Assembly: GCA_964059195.1 (NCBI GenBank)
Contig: CAXKWD010000001.1
Span: 214,714,484-214,778,483, forward strand
Source: Ectobius pallidus
Lineage: Eukaryota > Arthropoda > Insecta > Blattodea > Ectobiidae
Direction: 5' to 3'
DNA length: 64,000 bases
The translations under genes were made by a program, and so were the position numbers. How positions within the stretch are numbered: position 1 is the stretch's first letter; the number at the start of each line of letters is the position of its first letter. Shown one piece after another: positions 10,461 to 21,328 of the stretch. The notes beneath the pieces are model-generated. The model was not told where the DNA came from. It ran no database searches and saw only the letters and a list, made by a program, of their open reading frames with translations.

Positions 10461-11081
10461 CAGCGGCGGATCTCAGAACTTATTAAATGGGAGGGCCAAC
10501 ATAAAAAAAAGTTCGCAGTTACTGGTAGTGTGTTGGGGTATGGAATATGCCTAACAAACAAAAAAATAAATAAATAAAAAGGGGGAAGTCAGGGGGTCCT
10601 CCACAGAAAAAAAAAAAGTGCTAAATTATTAATTTTTAGGTCCTGTGGGCGATTCCTGTGTACTTCTGAGCTGACTAAAACTCTTTGTGCCCGGAGTTTT
10701 ATTTCTGTTGGGAAATTTGTGGGTTAGCCTACATACCGTATTATACAAACATTAAAATGATTAATCAAATAACTTTTTACCTTTAACTTAAAGTGAATGC
10801 TGACTTCACAATAAATCAATTAATCGTTTGAAATAATATTTAAAGATCAGGAACTTGAACACCTAGAATATAAACACTATTCAACTTAAATTTTACAATC
10901 CTCAGGTTGAAATAGGGCAAGTACGTAAGTTCTTTAATTTTATTATTTTTATATTTAAATAAATTCGAGTATTATTTTATTAGGTAATTATTTTCCACGT
11001 TTGAAAAAAGTCAAATCAACGAAAATAAAAACCAAGAGGGGGCTGAGGCCCACTATGCCCCCCTCCCTGGATCCGCCATTG
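10461..11081. mobile_element. hAT-type element H3 (621 bp)
   Basis: The termini CAGCGGCGGATCTCAG and CTGGATCCGCCATTG are inverted with few mismatches. The flanks GGTGAAGG (10453-10460) and GATGAAGG (11082-11089) match at 7 of 8. CAGYGGCGGATC ends are a common hAT pattern. No ORF is seen. A fragment of a similar end occurs inside H5 at about 35760-35795 (GATCCGCCACTGG). Confidence 0.75.
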
Positions 11082-11089
11082 GATGAAGG

Positions 11090-11635
11090 TGGGAAGATAA
11101 TAAGTTATATGGGTACATGTTGTTGCGAGAAAATCATATACACCATAATAATGTGACTGCAGATTATTATAGTGACTTCATTCTATTGAGGATACAAAAT
11201 TAATTTAGGCTTGTAGTTATAAAACTATTTTTGCTCATTTATATTCATAAAATTAAAGAATCACTAAAATTGAATGCATATTGTTATAGCAGTAGACGAA
11301 ATTAAGAGCAAAAGAACCAAAATGTAAATCTACCAAATATAAAAACCACGGCAGAAATTTTGGTTGTCTTTTATACAATTTAATAAACATCTAAACAACA
11401 AATATTTTATCATAAAAATAGTTTTGCTTGAAGTTGTCATGCTTTTTCCTCTTCTCCAATCCACTTCCTAGTATTATTTACATTGTCTCTCTTAATTTTA
11501 ATTTTATATAATTGAGTTACTTAAGATTTTATTCTAAGTTAGTTCTTCTGATCAATTTGTAAATTTCCCTGTTTTCCACAAACTGTTTCATAATCTAACC
11601 ATAATTCTTCTTTATTTTACTATTATTGTCTATTA
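11090..11635. other. AT-rich stretch, nothing recognised
   Basis: No ORF, tRNA, inverted repeat or recognised repeat is seen on either strand. Confidence 0.3.
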
Positions 11636-11777
11636 AAGGTAAAAAGTGTTCCCTGTACATGCCTTGGAGGCCCTTACGGTTCCGGGAGGTTGAGGCTTTC
11701 AGATTTTGAGACGTTCGGCACATGTTGTCGCACAGGTTGTCACGATCGAACAAGGAAATTCGTGACCTCTAGTCTAG

Positions 11778-11780
<3 letters not shown>
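11636..11780 (-). mobile_element. partial SINE-B copy followed by (AAT)n
   Basis: On the minus strand this corresponds to the tail half of SINE-B (GTGTTCCCTGTACATGCC, GGAGG, GGGAGGTTGAGGCT and ATTTTGAGACGTTCGGCACA on the plus strand). It is degraded, lacks the tRNA-like head, and is followed by an (AAT)n tract to about 11832. Confidence 0.5.
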
Positions 11781-11834
<54 letters not shown>

Positions 11835-11875
11835 TAAACAGCCAACACAATATAGGCCTATGTATTCACAAATAA

Positions 11876-12240
11876 AGTATAAAACGGAATAAATAGGATG
11901 GCACAGTCGTATGAATCGGATCTTAATTGCCTCCATTTAAAAGAAGTTATACGTAATTAATTATTCAACAATTTAAACAAACTTCAGAGAATATAAAGCA
12001 AGTTTCTCTAAGTTCCGAAATAAAACTCCTTCGAGAGATATCTCATTAGGGGAAAAAAAATAATGAAATGCAGGAAACAAGACAATTTTCATGGAATTTT
12101 CACTAGATGCTTACTTTTTAGTACTTAATGACACGTCTTTTTAAAGTTCAATTAGAGACCTTGGTTCCTTTTTATAAATCAGAAACGAGATTCGGTAAAC
12201 ATGGAACATTTCCATTTAATTTTTATTTAATCAAAACTAG
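11876..12240. other. AT-rich stretch, nothing recognised
   Basis: I see no gene, repeat boundary or RNA feature here. Confidence 0.3.
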
Positions 12241-12439
12241 TTTGGATTCGGGAAACACAAGCTTGCAGGCTTAAAGCCTAAATCAGGGGTTTCCGACTTC
12301 AAGAGAACCGAGGTACAGGAATTGATTGTCATGTCCAACATTTTTTGGAAGATAAAATTAGGCAAATTGTAAATAAAGAACTGAAAAAAGTAAAATTGAT
12401 CTACAGAGCAAGTATAACTCCAGGCGATAGTCAAGTTGT

Positions 12440-12700
12440 TGCCATACACGGACTAACATGTTGACATCTAATGATTCGATGGCAGTGGCAGAGGTTGCCA
12501 ATAGGCAGGATCCTTCTCATACTCCACAAAAAAAGGGGGTATAGTCAGGTGATCTGGGTGGCCAATGACCAACTTTGAAATTCTCGGTCATTAACCAATC
12601 CAGCAGCGAGGCAGATGTTGGTTCATACAATGCCTGACTTCACTGTGAAATTGGGGTGGTGCCGTATCTTGTTGGAACAGGCGGTTGTCAACAACAAACG
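12440..12700 (-). pseudogene. broken Tc1/mariner-type DDE transposase fragment
   Basis: Read on the minus strand, a frame contains QQDTAPPQFHSEV, then LPRCWIG followed by two stops, then ISKLVIGHPDHLTIPPFF. This follows the well-known insect transposase order QQDGAPPH, then RWIGR, then PRSPDLTPLDFFLWG; the second catalytic Asp is in the QQD block. Two stops, many substitutions and a missing LDFFLWG core make it inactive. Weak similarity may continue to about 12240. Subfamily cannot be set from this fragment. Confidence 0.55.
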
Positions 12701-12869
12701 CTTTCTCCTGATTGCTCGACATTTTTGTGTTTTTGCAGCAATAGCGCTCCTGACTAAGCGTAAGAATGCTGAACCACTTAGAATAACTACTGATGTAAAC
12801 TTTGATTGTTGCCTCACGTGTTTTTTTCTAACATAAATAGTTTCTTTACAAATAATATGCAAATTACAG

Positions 12870-13862
12870 TAGTTTCATTAACGTATGTTTTCCCTGTATA
12901 GCTTCGCTTCTTTTAATACCGTATAGACAATTTTCGTGGTGGGCCTAATCACTTTGCTTATATGTTGTACAATCGTGCGTCCACTGAATCTTTCCTATAT
13001 AATGCGCAGTGATTTATGTTGGTAAGGAAATACATAACCGGCTCCGCCACCCACACTCCAAACCCCTGCTATTTTTTTTTTCGGGTTGGAGGATACCCTG
13101 TACTGAATGTTTGTCTTATTCCCCTCCTTCGCTGCTGAACTAAATTAAAACCCCTTTAGGGGTTGAATTTTTCAATATGCCTTCTTATGAGTCTCCAATG
13201 AAAACTACTGGCCAAATTTCATTTTTATAGCTTCAGCTGCTTCGGCTCGCCGATGATGATAAATCGCCGAAGCGGTTGAAATTATGTGATAACAGAAGCA
13301 AAAAAGTTCAAGCAAACATAGGTCCGCAAACAAGCTGTTTGCGAGATTTACAGTATTATAGCGAATGTGTGGTTATGGTTTCGAAAATTAAATTTTTGGA
13401 TACAGGGACCGCAAAATGTGTATGAAAAATCTGCATAAAATTTCAGAGTTCAATATTTCCTCTTCCTTGCAGTACAGGAAGAAAAAGCAGTTAGTAAGAG
13501 TGCGGAAATGTTAAAATTCTACACAATACAAGATCTACTCAAAACATTTTGAATTTAAGAACTTTTGCCACGTGAAGAATGTCCGATTTTAGAAGACATT
13601 CCAAATTCCTGTATGACCGTCTATCACAGCACTATTAGAATGGAAAATTTTAAATGTAAACTCAATAATATACCAAAATCAATTCTCACATATTTCATAT
13701 TGCTTCCAGTGGTGAAGCGTAGGACCTCCAAGTGGAGGTTATTGTTACCTATTTGAATGTCGTTACACTTATCACCCGATAGGAAGCAGCTGGTGGTAAG
13801 ACTAACGCCTCACTACTCCTCCAGAAACTAAGGTATTAATTACTTGGACATGAAAGGACCGA
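12870..13862. other. non-coding stretch with repeat debris
   Basis: AACCCCTTTAGGGGTTG at 13147 is a short palindrome of a kind common in insect interspersed repeats. CTTCAGCTGCTTCGGCTCGCC near 13230 is GC-rich. No gene is supported; the 63-codon frame at 13565 has no recognisable features. Confidence 0.3.
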
Positions 13863-13865
13863 GGA

Positions 13866-14040
13866 ATTTTGTCCTGAAGCTCTAATTTAGGCTTGGAGTT
13901 CTTTTAAGTGCCATAAATCTACGACACGGGCCCCCCAGGTTAAAGTCCATCTCGGAGGACTCCGTGCCCAGGATTTTTACGTCCTGGAAAATCCATCGAC
14001 CGTGGCCAGGTTTGATTCCGCGACCTTCGGATCTAGAGGC
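13866..14040 (-). mobile_element. tRNA-derived SINE-D fragment
   Basis: On the minus strand a decayed pol III B box (GGTCGCGGAATCAAACC) is preceded by a tRNA-like TACCGCCTCTAGATCC. It is followed by a body with GCCACGG, CCTGGGCACGGAGTCCTCC and GACTTTAACCTGGGG. The A box is not clearly preserved. Confidence 0.5.
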
Positions 14041-14386
14041 GGTAAACCAATTCTAAACATTTTGAATGGCTTTGTAACGACGGTTCGTACACAAGTCAGT
14101 GAAACAACGGATGAAGGATAGATTATATTTTAAGGCTTAAAAAATGTTAAATTTCAATACAAAAGTTGTGTCAATTTCGGCGTTATTTCTCATAGCAAAA
14201 TACAATTTCTGCGTTAAAACCAAATAGACTTACGGCTCACATGCTGGAAAATATTGCATATTTCTGCAAAGGGATTTTAGATGTTTCGTTTTGTAGATTT
14301 CCACAATTCCTACCAGTAGACTATTAACACTTTCCTGTAGAAGAAATAAACACAACTGGCCACCAAAATACAGCTATTTCTATATT
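14041..14386. other. AT-rich stretch, nothing recognised
   Basis: No gene or repeat boundary was identified before R1 starts. Confidence 0.25.
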
Positions 14387-14941
14387 GAAATAAAATCAGG
14401 TAAACTGATGTAACAAAGTGCCAGAATGCTTTTGTTTAATCAGTGGTGATTCCAATTACGATATGCAGAAAATAAGTTTTTTTTATTTTTTAATTTATTT
14501 TTTATATCGATTTCTGAGTTAAGCTCCAGATCGATTCATTAAGCAGGGCTTACGAAAGAACAAAGGTGTAGTTTGATAAGCAAATGTGAAGGAATATGTA
14601 GGTAGTGTTAATTGTCAATGCTAACTGTGTTGCAACTTCCAAAGCCTTATATGAATTCCGTAAAAAAAGTCATGAGAACTGATTTGCATTTGATAAATTC
14701 TTTCTAATACATTACCATAAAATATGCACTAAATTGGGCAACCGATTTGGTCCAAAATCAATAGGGTTCGTCCCACGGATGTTATAAATGCGTAGGCTAC
14801 ACCAAGTTATATGAAAATCTGATAAAGTGTATTTGAGTTATTGCGCGTAGCCTACAGACACACGGATAGACAGACGGACGGACAGACATTTTCCCGTCCA
14901 CCACACAATCTCAGAAAGTAACATTCTGGCCCTCAATAAAA
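14387..14941. repeat. interspersed repeat R1, copy a
   Basis: R1 begins AAATCAGGTAAACTGATGTA (itself a small hairpin), followed by ACAAAGTGCCAGAATGC. It ends in a run of CAGACGGACGGACAGACAT, then CCACACAATCT, then CATTCTGGCCCTCAATAAA. The inner motif AAGTGCCAGAATG near the start is inverted near the end (CATTCTGGCACTT in other copies). The motif AACCGATTTGGTCC and a segment ending GAAAATC-GATAAAG precede the tail. No coding frame is seen. This copy carries TAGGCTA (14792) and TAGCCTA (14866) insertions absent from sister copies. Confidence 0.75.
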
Positions 14942-15400
14942 TTTGAACTCATTCACTGGGAATGGGATTTAGTGCTAAATTAATAGTCTATGTCTATGGG
15001 CCTCTGCCAGCTAAGTCAACGTTTAAGTGTTTTACGGAATATTCATTTGTATTCATGTAAACATGTTTATTCGTTTTCGATAAGCATATGATTTAAGTCT
15101 TTTTATAAAAACTGACTTTTTGAAACTCCAGATTTCCCCTCAATATGAAATGTCAATCAAAAAATAAAATAAAATCCCTTTAGGCAGGCCTACGGGCTGA
15201 GGTAGATTTCGAAGTGCTTTTGGTTTAATTTACTGTCGCGGCGGAGAACTCTTCTTCTTTAGCCTTAGCATGACACACCCGCAATAATAACTGCAAAAAA
15301 GAGGAAAGAGCACTTTTTCAAACATTCAAATATCGCCTTATATGAGAGCTATCGAGAAACTAGTTATTGATTTGTAGAGTACTCGCCAAGAGCTTTTCAA
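14942..15400. other. AT-rich stretch, nothing recognised
   Basis: No feature is supported. Confidence 0.25.
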
Positions 15401-16080
15401 CGATACTCCACAAGACGTGGTTTCAAAAATTTCGAATTTCCATCCCCCGCCCCACTCGTACCCCAAAAACTCCCGAATCGTTGGTGTCACTGTGAACTCC
15501 ATAGGGAGTACTCCAATTTATGCAAACAAAGTTTCCCTCTACACTTCATAGGGGCCGAGATATTCATTTTTCAAAATTTCAACCCCTTCCCCCGATCCCC
15601 CTTTGGGCCAATTTTGCTCATTAACGAACTTGTCGGAAATATTGGGCCTAGAAGCAACATAATAAAATTTGGCTAAAATATCTTCAAAATTATGGCCGCT
15701 AGCGTGTAAAGATATATAAATATCACCATTTTGTTTTTGAACGGGCGGTGATTTCGTACTTAGGGAAGCATAAAACGTAAAGATATGAAAGTATTTTCCG
15801 AAAGTCATGACATGGTATCGATTGCAATAAGTAGATTTTTCTTCGAAATCTACCTAAAAACTACAAACAAATTGCTAAAGCTTTGTTTCTGTTTTTCGCC
15901 AGTATAAATCAATATTTCGGCCCAGAAATGTTCGGAATAAAATATTTTCACTTTATTAATGTAAATAACCACAATTCGCTAAGCCGTTACTCACGAAAAC
16001 TAGGCATCTCTACTGAAGGAATAATTTTGCGCTCATATAATGTAAAGAATGTCAATTTCAGGAGAAATTTCACACTCACA
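15400..16080. other. C-rich then AT-rich stretch of unknown nature
   Basis: CCCCTTCCCCCGATCCCCC near 15580 and repeated phrases (GAGATATTCATTTTTC, AATTTCAACCCC) suggest an old interspersed repeat. The 89-codon minus frame (15539-15808) is low-complexity and I do not call it a gene. Confidence 0.3.
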
Positions 16081-16519
16081 TAAGTTACAACCGTTTTCGC
16101 AGAAGTTCTCACTTTGCTGAACAGGAAGATTTTCTACAAAACGGTACTGAATTTTTTAAAAGAGAAATTAAGTATAAAAATCAATACGAAAATAATTTTC
16201 AGCATAAATAGACTGCTAATTTATATAAATACGGAATTCGAAAGAATTCCCCCTTGTACTAAATCAACTTTCGGCAGGTAGAATTGAAACAAAATTACGC
16301 AAAATTTAAAGTGTAGGCTTAGCCTATAAAGTAATTATATATTAATGTAGCATAAAGATAACCGATGTTCTTATGACACAGTAATTTTTTCAAATACTGA
16401 AAAATATTTTTTCTGAAAACAATTACGTCAAGTTTTATTTTTAACAAACAGCTCATTACTTCCGGAACAGTGACGGAAGTGTAAAACAAGTTATGCATGA
16501 AAATTAAAAAAAAAAAAAA
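16081..16519. other. AT-rich stretch, nothing recognised
   Basis: No gene or repeat boundary is seen before R1 copy b. Confidence 0.25.
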
Positions 16520-17203
16520 TCAGGTAAACTGATGTAACAAAGTGCCAGAAAGCTTTTATTTATCAATGATGACTGAAATTATGATATGCAGAAAATAAGG
16601 TTTTTTTAAAAGTGATTTCCAAGTTAAGGCCTAGTTTTTCTAATCAGATTAAAATCGTCCAGCACAGCAGAACTATACAGATTTGTGATATCTTGACAAT
16701 CGCACTCTCACATACTTTTTAAAAAAGTTAAATTGGCTGGGTACGCGATTTGAACCAGGGACTTCGAGAATGCGAGTCCAAGACGTTACCATCTCGGCCA
16801 CCTCGCTCGGTTTAACGATCTAGTTTGATAAGCATATGAGAAAGAATATGTTGGTAACGTTATTTCTCAAAGCTAAATGTATTGCAACTTCCAAAGCCGT
16901 AGCCTATATGGACACTATAAAACAATATGTTGTCATGAGAACTAATTTGCATTTGTTAAATTCTTTCTAATATATTACAATAAAATAGGCGCTAAATTGG
17001 GCACTTCTCCGGTACCGGTCAAACCGATTTGGTCCAATATCAATGGGAGCTTCTTCCCATGGACGTTATAAATCCGTATACCAAGTTTCATGAAAATCCG
17101 ATAAAGCGTAGGCCTATTTGAGTTAAATGCGTACAGACACACGGACAGACAATTCCCGTCCCCAATACTATCTCATAAAGTACCATCCTGGCCCTTAATA
17201 AAG
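16520..17203. repeat. interspersed repeat R1, copy b (longest internal form)
   Basis: It has the same start and end motifs as the other R1 copies. Unlike them it keeps a GC-rich tRNA-like block at 16735-16810. It carries TAGCCTA at 16899 and TAGGCCTA at 17109, both absent at the matching place in other copies. Confidence 0.75.
16735..16810 (-). ncRNA. tRNA-Leu/Ser-like sequence inside R1
   Basis: On the minus strand, CGAGGTGGCCGAGATGGTAA looks like a pol III A box with the D-arm of a class II tRNA. TCCCTGGTTCAAATCG looks like a T-arm with a B box. The intervening TTGGACTCGCATTCTCGA resembles a Leu-type anticodon and variable region. Shortened traces (CTACCATCTCGGCCACC) remain in R1 copies c and d. 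It is probably the tRNA-derived promoter of the repeat, not a working tRNA. Confidence 0.5.
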
Positions 17204-17741
17204 GAAAAACTTCTGATTTTTGTAAATAGAAAATGTCATAGATTTGCACTTTAGATTAAATCGGCAATCAACGTACACAGTATTAAAAACTGAAGCACAT
17301 TATAAAAGGTACCTAGCAGAAAAATGTTAATCACTTAATATCAATGGAGAGAAAAATAGTAGATTTTACGAAAGAGAAAATATTAATAAAATATTATTTT
17401 TACAATTATTACAGACTTTTAAATAATCTAAAAAGACAAAAATTAGTTAAACTCGAAAATATTTTTTTAAAGTAAAGGAAAAATTGCTGGTATCGTTACG
17501 TTGAAAATTACAGAGATTTGCACCTTTGACTAAACTGGCAATCGCGAATAGAATATTAAAAAGTGAAGCACGCTCTAAAAGGGACTTAGCAGATAAATGT
17601 TAAGCACAGTGGAAAAATAATAACTTTTACACAAGAAAAACTCTCTCAGAAATACAAAAGAGGAATGCTGTTACAAAACAATTATACGAAGTAGGGAGCA
17701 AAAGGGAAGTTAATTGTCAGTTGGTATGAGAGGGGGCTTAC
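17204..17741. repeat. two diverged direct repeats in the presumed first intron
   Basis: Segments 17231-17370 and 17505-17640 resemble each other (both contain AGATTTGCAC, GGCAATC, TATTAAAAA, TGAAGCAC and AAATGTTAA in the same order), so they are an old duplication about 275 bp apart. No ORF. On the minus strand this region lies just downstream of the splice donor at 17741. Confidence 0.55.
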
Positions 17742-17799
17742 CTGTGTGGAGAGCGGCGAGTGAACAAGGGAAGATCACAGCGCGTAGCGGTGAGTGAGT
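17742..17799 (-). promoter_or_regulatory. predicted non-coding first exon with splice donor
   Basis: On the minus strand the initiator A of TCACTC is at 17799. The 58-base exon has no ATG and ends CACAG at 17742, followed by an excellent donor GTAAGC (17741-17736). The sequence is locally GC-rich (GCTACGCGCTGTG), unlike its surroundings. Coding exons should lie at lower coordinates or beyond the window, but none is recognisable. Prediction only; a chance match is possible, although four elements in correct register make that less likely. Confidence 0.5.
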
Positions 17800-17824
17800 G
17801 AATGTCGGGCTATGCCGCGTCCGC

Positions 17825-17847
17825 CTTATATTCGCCCTATGACGTCA
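17825..17847 (-). promoter_or_regulatory. CRE plus TATA core promoter, minus strand
   Basis: A perfect palindromic cAMP-response element TGACGTCA is at 17840-17847. On the minus strand TATAAG begins at 17830, exactly 31 bases before the initiator A at 17799, the standard arthropod TATA-to-start distance. Together they suggest a CREB/ATF-responsive promoter. GC-rich flanks (GGCGGACGCGG) also fit promoter sequence. Confidence 0.55.
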
Positions 17848-17849
17848 CA

Positions 17850-18226
17850 CCACCCCCACTCAAATAGCGGCCCGACTCAAACAGGTGATATGCCAATACG
17901 CCAACTCAACTACACGTCCATATAATTGTACGGTAAGCATATGTCACATAAGAAAATTCATATAAATGATTTGTTCAATGCTTACTATTTGGACGTTCAT
18001 TGATTAAAAAAATCAATTTTCAAAATTAAAAATTGAAGAAATCAAGATGGCTTATGTGGCCCATTAATGACTGCATTATTACACTGTACTATACCGTAAC
18101 GATCTAATATTTCAACCGACTATTCCATGCACAGCCGCGTTTCTCTTATTGACCAATAACATTTAGCAATTCCTCGGGTATAGACCAATCACGATCGTTT
18201 ATCTTATAAAATGCTTGCTATTAATA
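17850..18226. other. upstream region of the CRE/TATA promoter
   Basis: No repeats are recognised close to the promoter. CAAGATGG at 18042 resembles a YY1 core. No gene is seen. Confidence 0.3.
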
Positions 18227-18766
18227 TGAGGATGCGATTTTATCTGACAAAATCGTCAGCTCGTCACTGGACACGTAAGGCATCAACGTGCGGTGATTAA
18301 TACGTCACATGCTGCCATTACCAGCAAAAAAAAAAACACATTTTATACAACATAACTTGTTTGGAAATTGGAATAATATAAATGCCCAATGATTAAAAAC
18401 ACAATTTAGATTCCGTGCAAGTCAGTTCGTGTGCTTTTAGCATATAGCGTTTCGATGTAAGCAACTACCACGACGCCCTCCATCTTGTGATGCGCACTAC
18501 TGGTAGCATTGGGAACACGGATCGATTCATCGAATCGATTCCTGGACAGTTCTTTCATCTAGTATGTCGTGATCTTACGGGTGAAAGAAAATTGACAACC
18601 AAGTAAGAAAATAATTATTATTTACAAAATCCGTTACAGTTTATTCGTGGAATAGTCTCAATAAATCCTGCTCGAGATTACGAGTTTCATCAGATAAATT
18701 TTATCGAACTTCTTTCTCGCAAACACATCGATAAACTCGTAATCTCTCGTGATAAAATCGCCTCCT
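18227..18766. mobile_element. possible TIR element
   Basis: GAGGATGCGATTTTATC at the left is mirrored by GATAAAATCGCCTC at the right. Just inside the right end, GAGATTACGAGTTT and AAACTCGTAATCTC form a second inverted pair around 18673-18748. Target duplication is unclear. Confidence 0.4.
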
Positions 18767-18860
18767 GGCAAGCATGATAAAACAAATGATCAATTGGTCA
18801 TATCCGAAGTTAGCTCAACTTTAGAATTATTTTGAAGGCTCTGGGATTTTCGTCGTTCTA

Positions 18861-18892
18861 TATTTATTTATTTATTTATTTATTTATTTGTT
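18861..18892. repeat. (TATT)n microsatellite
   Basis: About seven perfect tetranucleotide units. Confidence 0.8.
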
Positions 18893-18909
18893 TTACACCA
18901 TTAAGCATG

Positions 18910-19150
18910 TACGAGGGATGTTCCAAAAGTAAGTTTCGTCGTTTTTAAAAAAAAGTGAAGATGGTAAAGCAGATGAAGCAAACAACTGCCATAAGAATCG
19001 ACACCTATTGCTGGTTCAACGACGGAAAGAGCGTCAGCAGAGGAGAAACGATGCATGAGTAGAGTCCCGAAGAAGAGAGAGTAGCAGTAGACTGGCGTGC
19101 CCGAGGTTATTTGAGTACAAATCACGATGGCAGATGGACGTGTACTGAAA
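18910..19150. mobile_element. Tc1/mariner-like terminal fragment
   Basis: TACGAGGGATGTTCCAAAAG followed by TAAGTTTCGTCG is a mariner-style terminal repeat beginning at a TA. It resembles the ends at 61649 and 62354. The interior is not readable as transposase, and the piece is cut off by a family-G copy at 19155. Confidence 0.5.
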
Positions 19151-19154
19151 ATAG

Positions 19155-19831
19155 CTCGCCCGCTTCGTGAAACATCGGGTATACTCGGCGATGTTCGTCT
19201 CTGGCAGTGTAGACTTTCACGAAGAGCACGAAATTAGGAAAGCCGTTTCTTTATTATATAAAGCCTAAGTGAAATGAACACAATGAACAAATATTCTAAT
19301 GTTATTTTTACTTATAATTTTCATAGCTCTGAACCACAAACATTTTTAATAAACTACCAGTGTAAATTTCTTTAAAATCCTGGACTCAATTAATAATGGC
19401 GGGCGAAGCCAGGGGCACCAGCTGTAAAATATTGATGGTTTAACTCTTGAAATAGCTGATAATAAAAATCCAAACAAACCATTCCTTCCCTTGAAACATT
19501 ATATAATTTCTGAAAATTACACTGAATTGATCAAATAAAATTCAAATCATATTCATCTGTCAACAAACAGTTGAGAAACAATACGTATTATGTGTTCACA
19601 GTTAGCTTTGGAACTTGCATAATCGAATCTGAGATAGTTTTTTCAGGCGGCGCTTTCTAATCGTGGAATGTACTCTGAAGCCGGAATTTTAGCTGTTTCA
19701 TTAATTATTAATGGCTTAGTTTATGAATGATTCACGTGCAAGTGTTAATAAATATAATGCTTTAATAGTTATTATACTCTTAATTTTTAAATCAATTATC
19801 GTGGGCGAAGCCACGGGCACCCACTCTCTTA
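19155..19831 (-). repeat. interspersed repeat family G, copy 1
   Basis: About 90% identical to 21329-22008. It runs from CTCGCCCGCTTCGTGA to the terminal hairpin CGTGGGCGAAGCCACGGGCAC. The reverse complement of that end (GTGCCCG-GGCTTCGCCC-CGA) is the start of copies at 24556, 44626 and 60008. An internal hairpin GGCGGGCGAAGCC is at about 19397. The family is an abundant insect type with no coding sequence here; its class is not assigned. Confidence 0.75.
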
Positions 19832-20300
19832 CAATAGTACAATAAGTTTGTTATGAGTGAAGAATATACTGACATTTAACTCTGACTTTAGCTTCCATAA
19901 CAACACACTCTTTAAACATATATTTTTCAAGCACAGCTATTCGTATCTCAAAATAACGCTAATTAAAATGATACGTTGTTTCTTTTAACTTTCTCTTCGG
20001 GGACTTCTTTTATTTTTCCTGTTTGTATTCTCACTTATCGTTTTTTTCCCTATAACACGGTTCTTTAATTGCTTACGTATATATTTGTTTTTTCTGCGCT
20101 AACAATTCACGCAGTGACAAAGCTACACTCTACAAGTCTACAGAAATGGGCTTTTAACAATATTGTTTTCTTACTTTTAGATTTAAATTTTATGTGTAGG
20201 GACTATATTTCTTTATAATTTATTGTTTTTTCAAGTTGTCTTCCATTTTGTTATTTAGTAGCTCTATGTATTCGGTGTAGCCAGAATAAAAAGGTATCTA
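19832..20300. other. AT-rich stretch, nothing recognised
   Basis: No gene or repeat boundary is seen. Confidence 0.25.
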
Positions 20301-21089
20301 CAGTGAACGCCGCTTAATGTAATTGGGGATAATGTTATCAACCGGGTAATGTTATCACTTTTATAAAGTCTCGTACGGATTAATACTGATAAATTGAAAA
20401 AAAAATGCTGTTTATTGTGATCAAAGAGTCGGTTTATGTTATCACATTTTCCTTTTTGCGGCTTTATTTCCAAATATTGTATGTCATTCAAAATTTCGTT
20501 TTTAAGTGTTTCGTTTTTAACTCAACTGTATTGTGTTGTACTGGAGATAGCAATTCTGTTCCCAGCTCACAGGATGACCAGTTCAAGGGGGGGCTATACC
20601 TAATTTTATCTATTAAGCAATAAAACATGTTTCACCCCACAGTTAAGCTGCAGCTTTTGATTTATGAAGATAACAGTGTTGACACGCAGTGATGGCTAGT
20701 GTAAAATGAAAAGACTTGAACAGAGATGTTTTGCTACGCGGTGTTCACCACAGATCAGTATAGACTTCCAAAAACACTCGTAACTCGTAACTGAATATGG
20801 AGTGTTGGTTAATGGACTCCTGAAGGAAAGTAAAAAAACTATTCAAAACTTTGTTACTGGTTGAAAAAAATTGTTGCTGGCAGTCAATTGCTGTATTAGC
20901 CTAAGAGTGGTTCAATGATTCGCAGTTACGTATTATTTTACGAATAAATATTTTTAATTCTATTTTGTAGCGTATTATCTTACACATGAATAAAAACCTT
21001 CATTTAATCCTTTCGGCCATTGTTATCAAATAGTTAATATTATCAGATTAGCTGCGTCCCGAAGTGATCACAATAAGCGGCGTGCACTG
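20301..21089. mobile_element. pogo/Tigger-like non-autonomous element (789 bp)
   Basis: The termini CAGTGAACGCCGCTTAATGT and the inverse of CAGTGCACGCCGCTTATTGT sit inside TA dinucleotides (20299-20300 and 21090-21091). CAGTG ends, a C/G-rich following block and TA target duplication are the pogo/Tigger pattern of the Tc1/mariner superfamily. GATAATGTTATCA motifs are repeated near both ends. No transposase remains. Confidence 0.75.
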
Positions 21090-21328
21090 TATTAATCTCT
21101 CTCTCTCTGCTGCTACATTACACTCATTATCCACCTACCGTGCCAGAGTTGAATTTACATGTTGATATGATCATTGAAATGAAATCATGAGTGGAATATA
21201 ACTTTGAATGCAATAAAGAACATTTCAGTACAATTGCTGTTTTCAAACTACCTATATGACAATAAAAGTTTTGCCTCTTAGTATATTACAATCTACTCTT
21301 ATACAATTCAACGGCCCTAAATAGCGTG

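Noticed and set aside
11690..11875. 61-codon ORF with a poly-Ile run
   Set aside because: SINE-B tail fused to an (AAT)n tract.
15539..15808. 89-codon minus ORF
   Set aside because: Compositionally simple and without recognisable domain; probably decayed repeat sequence.
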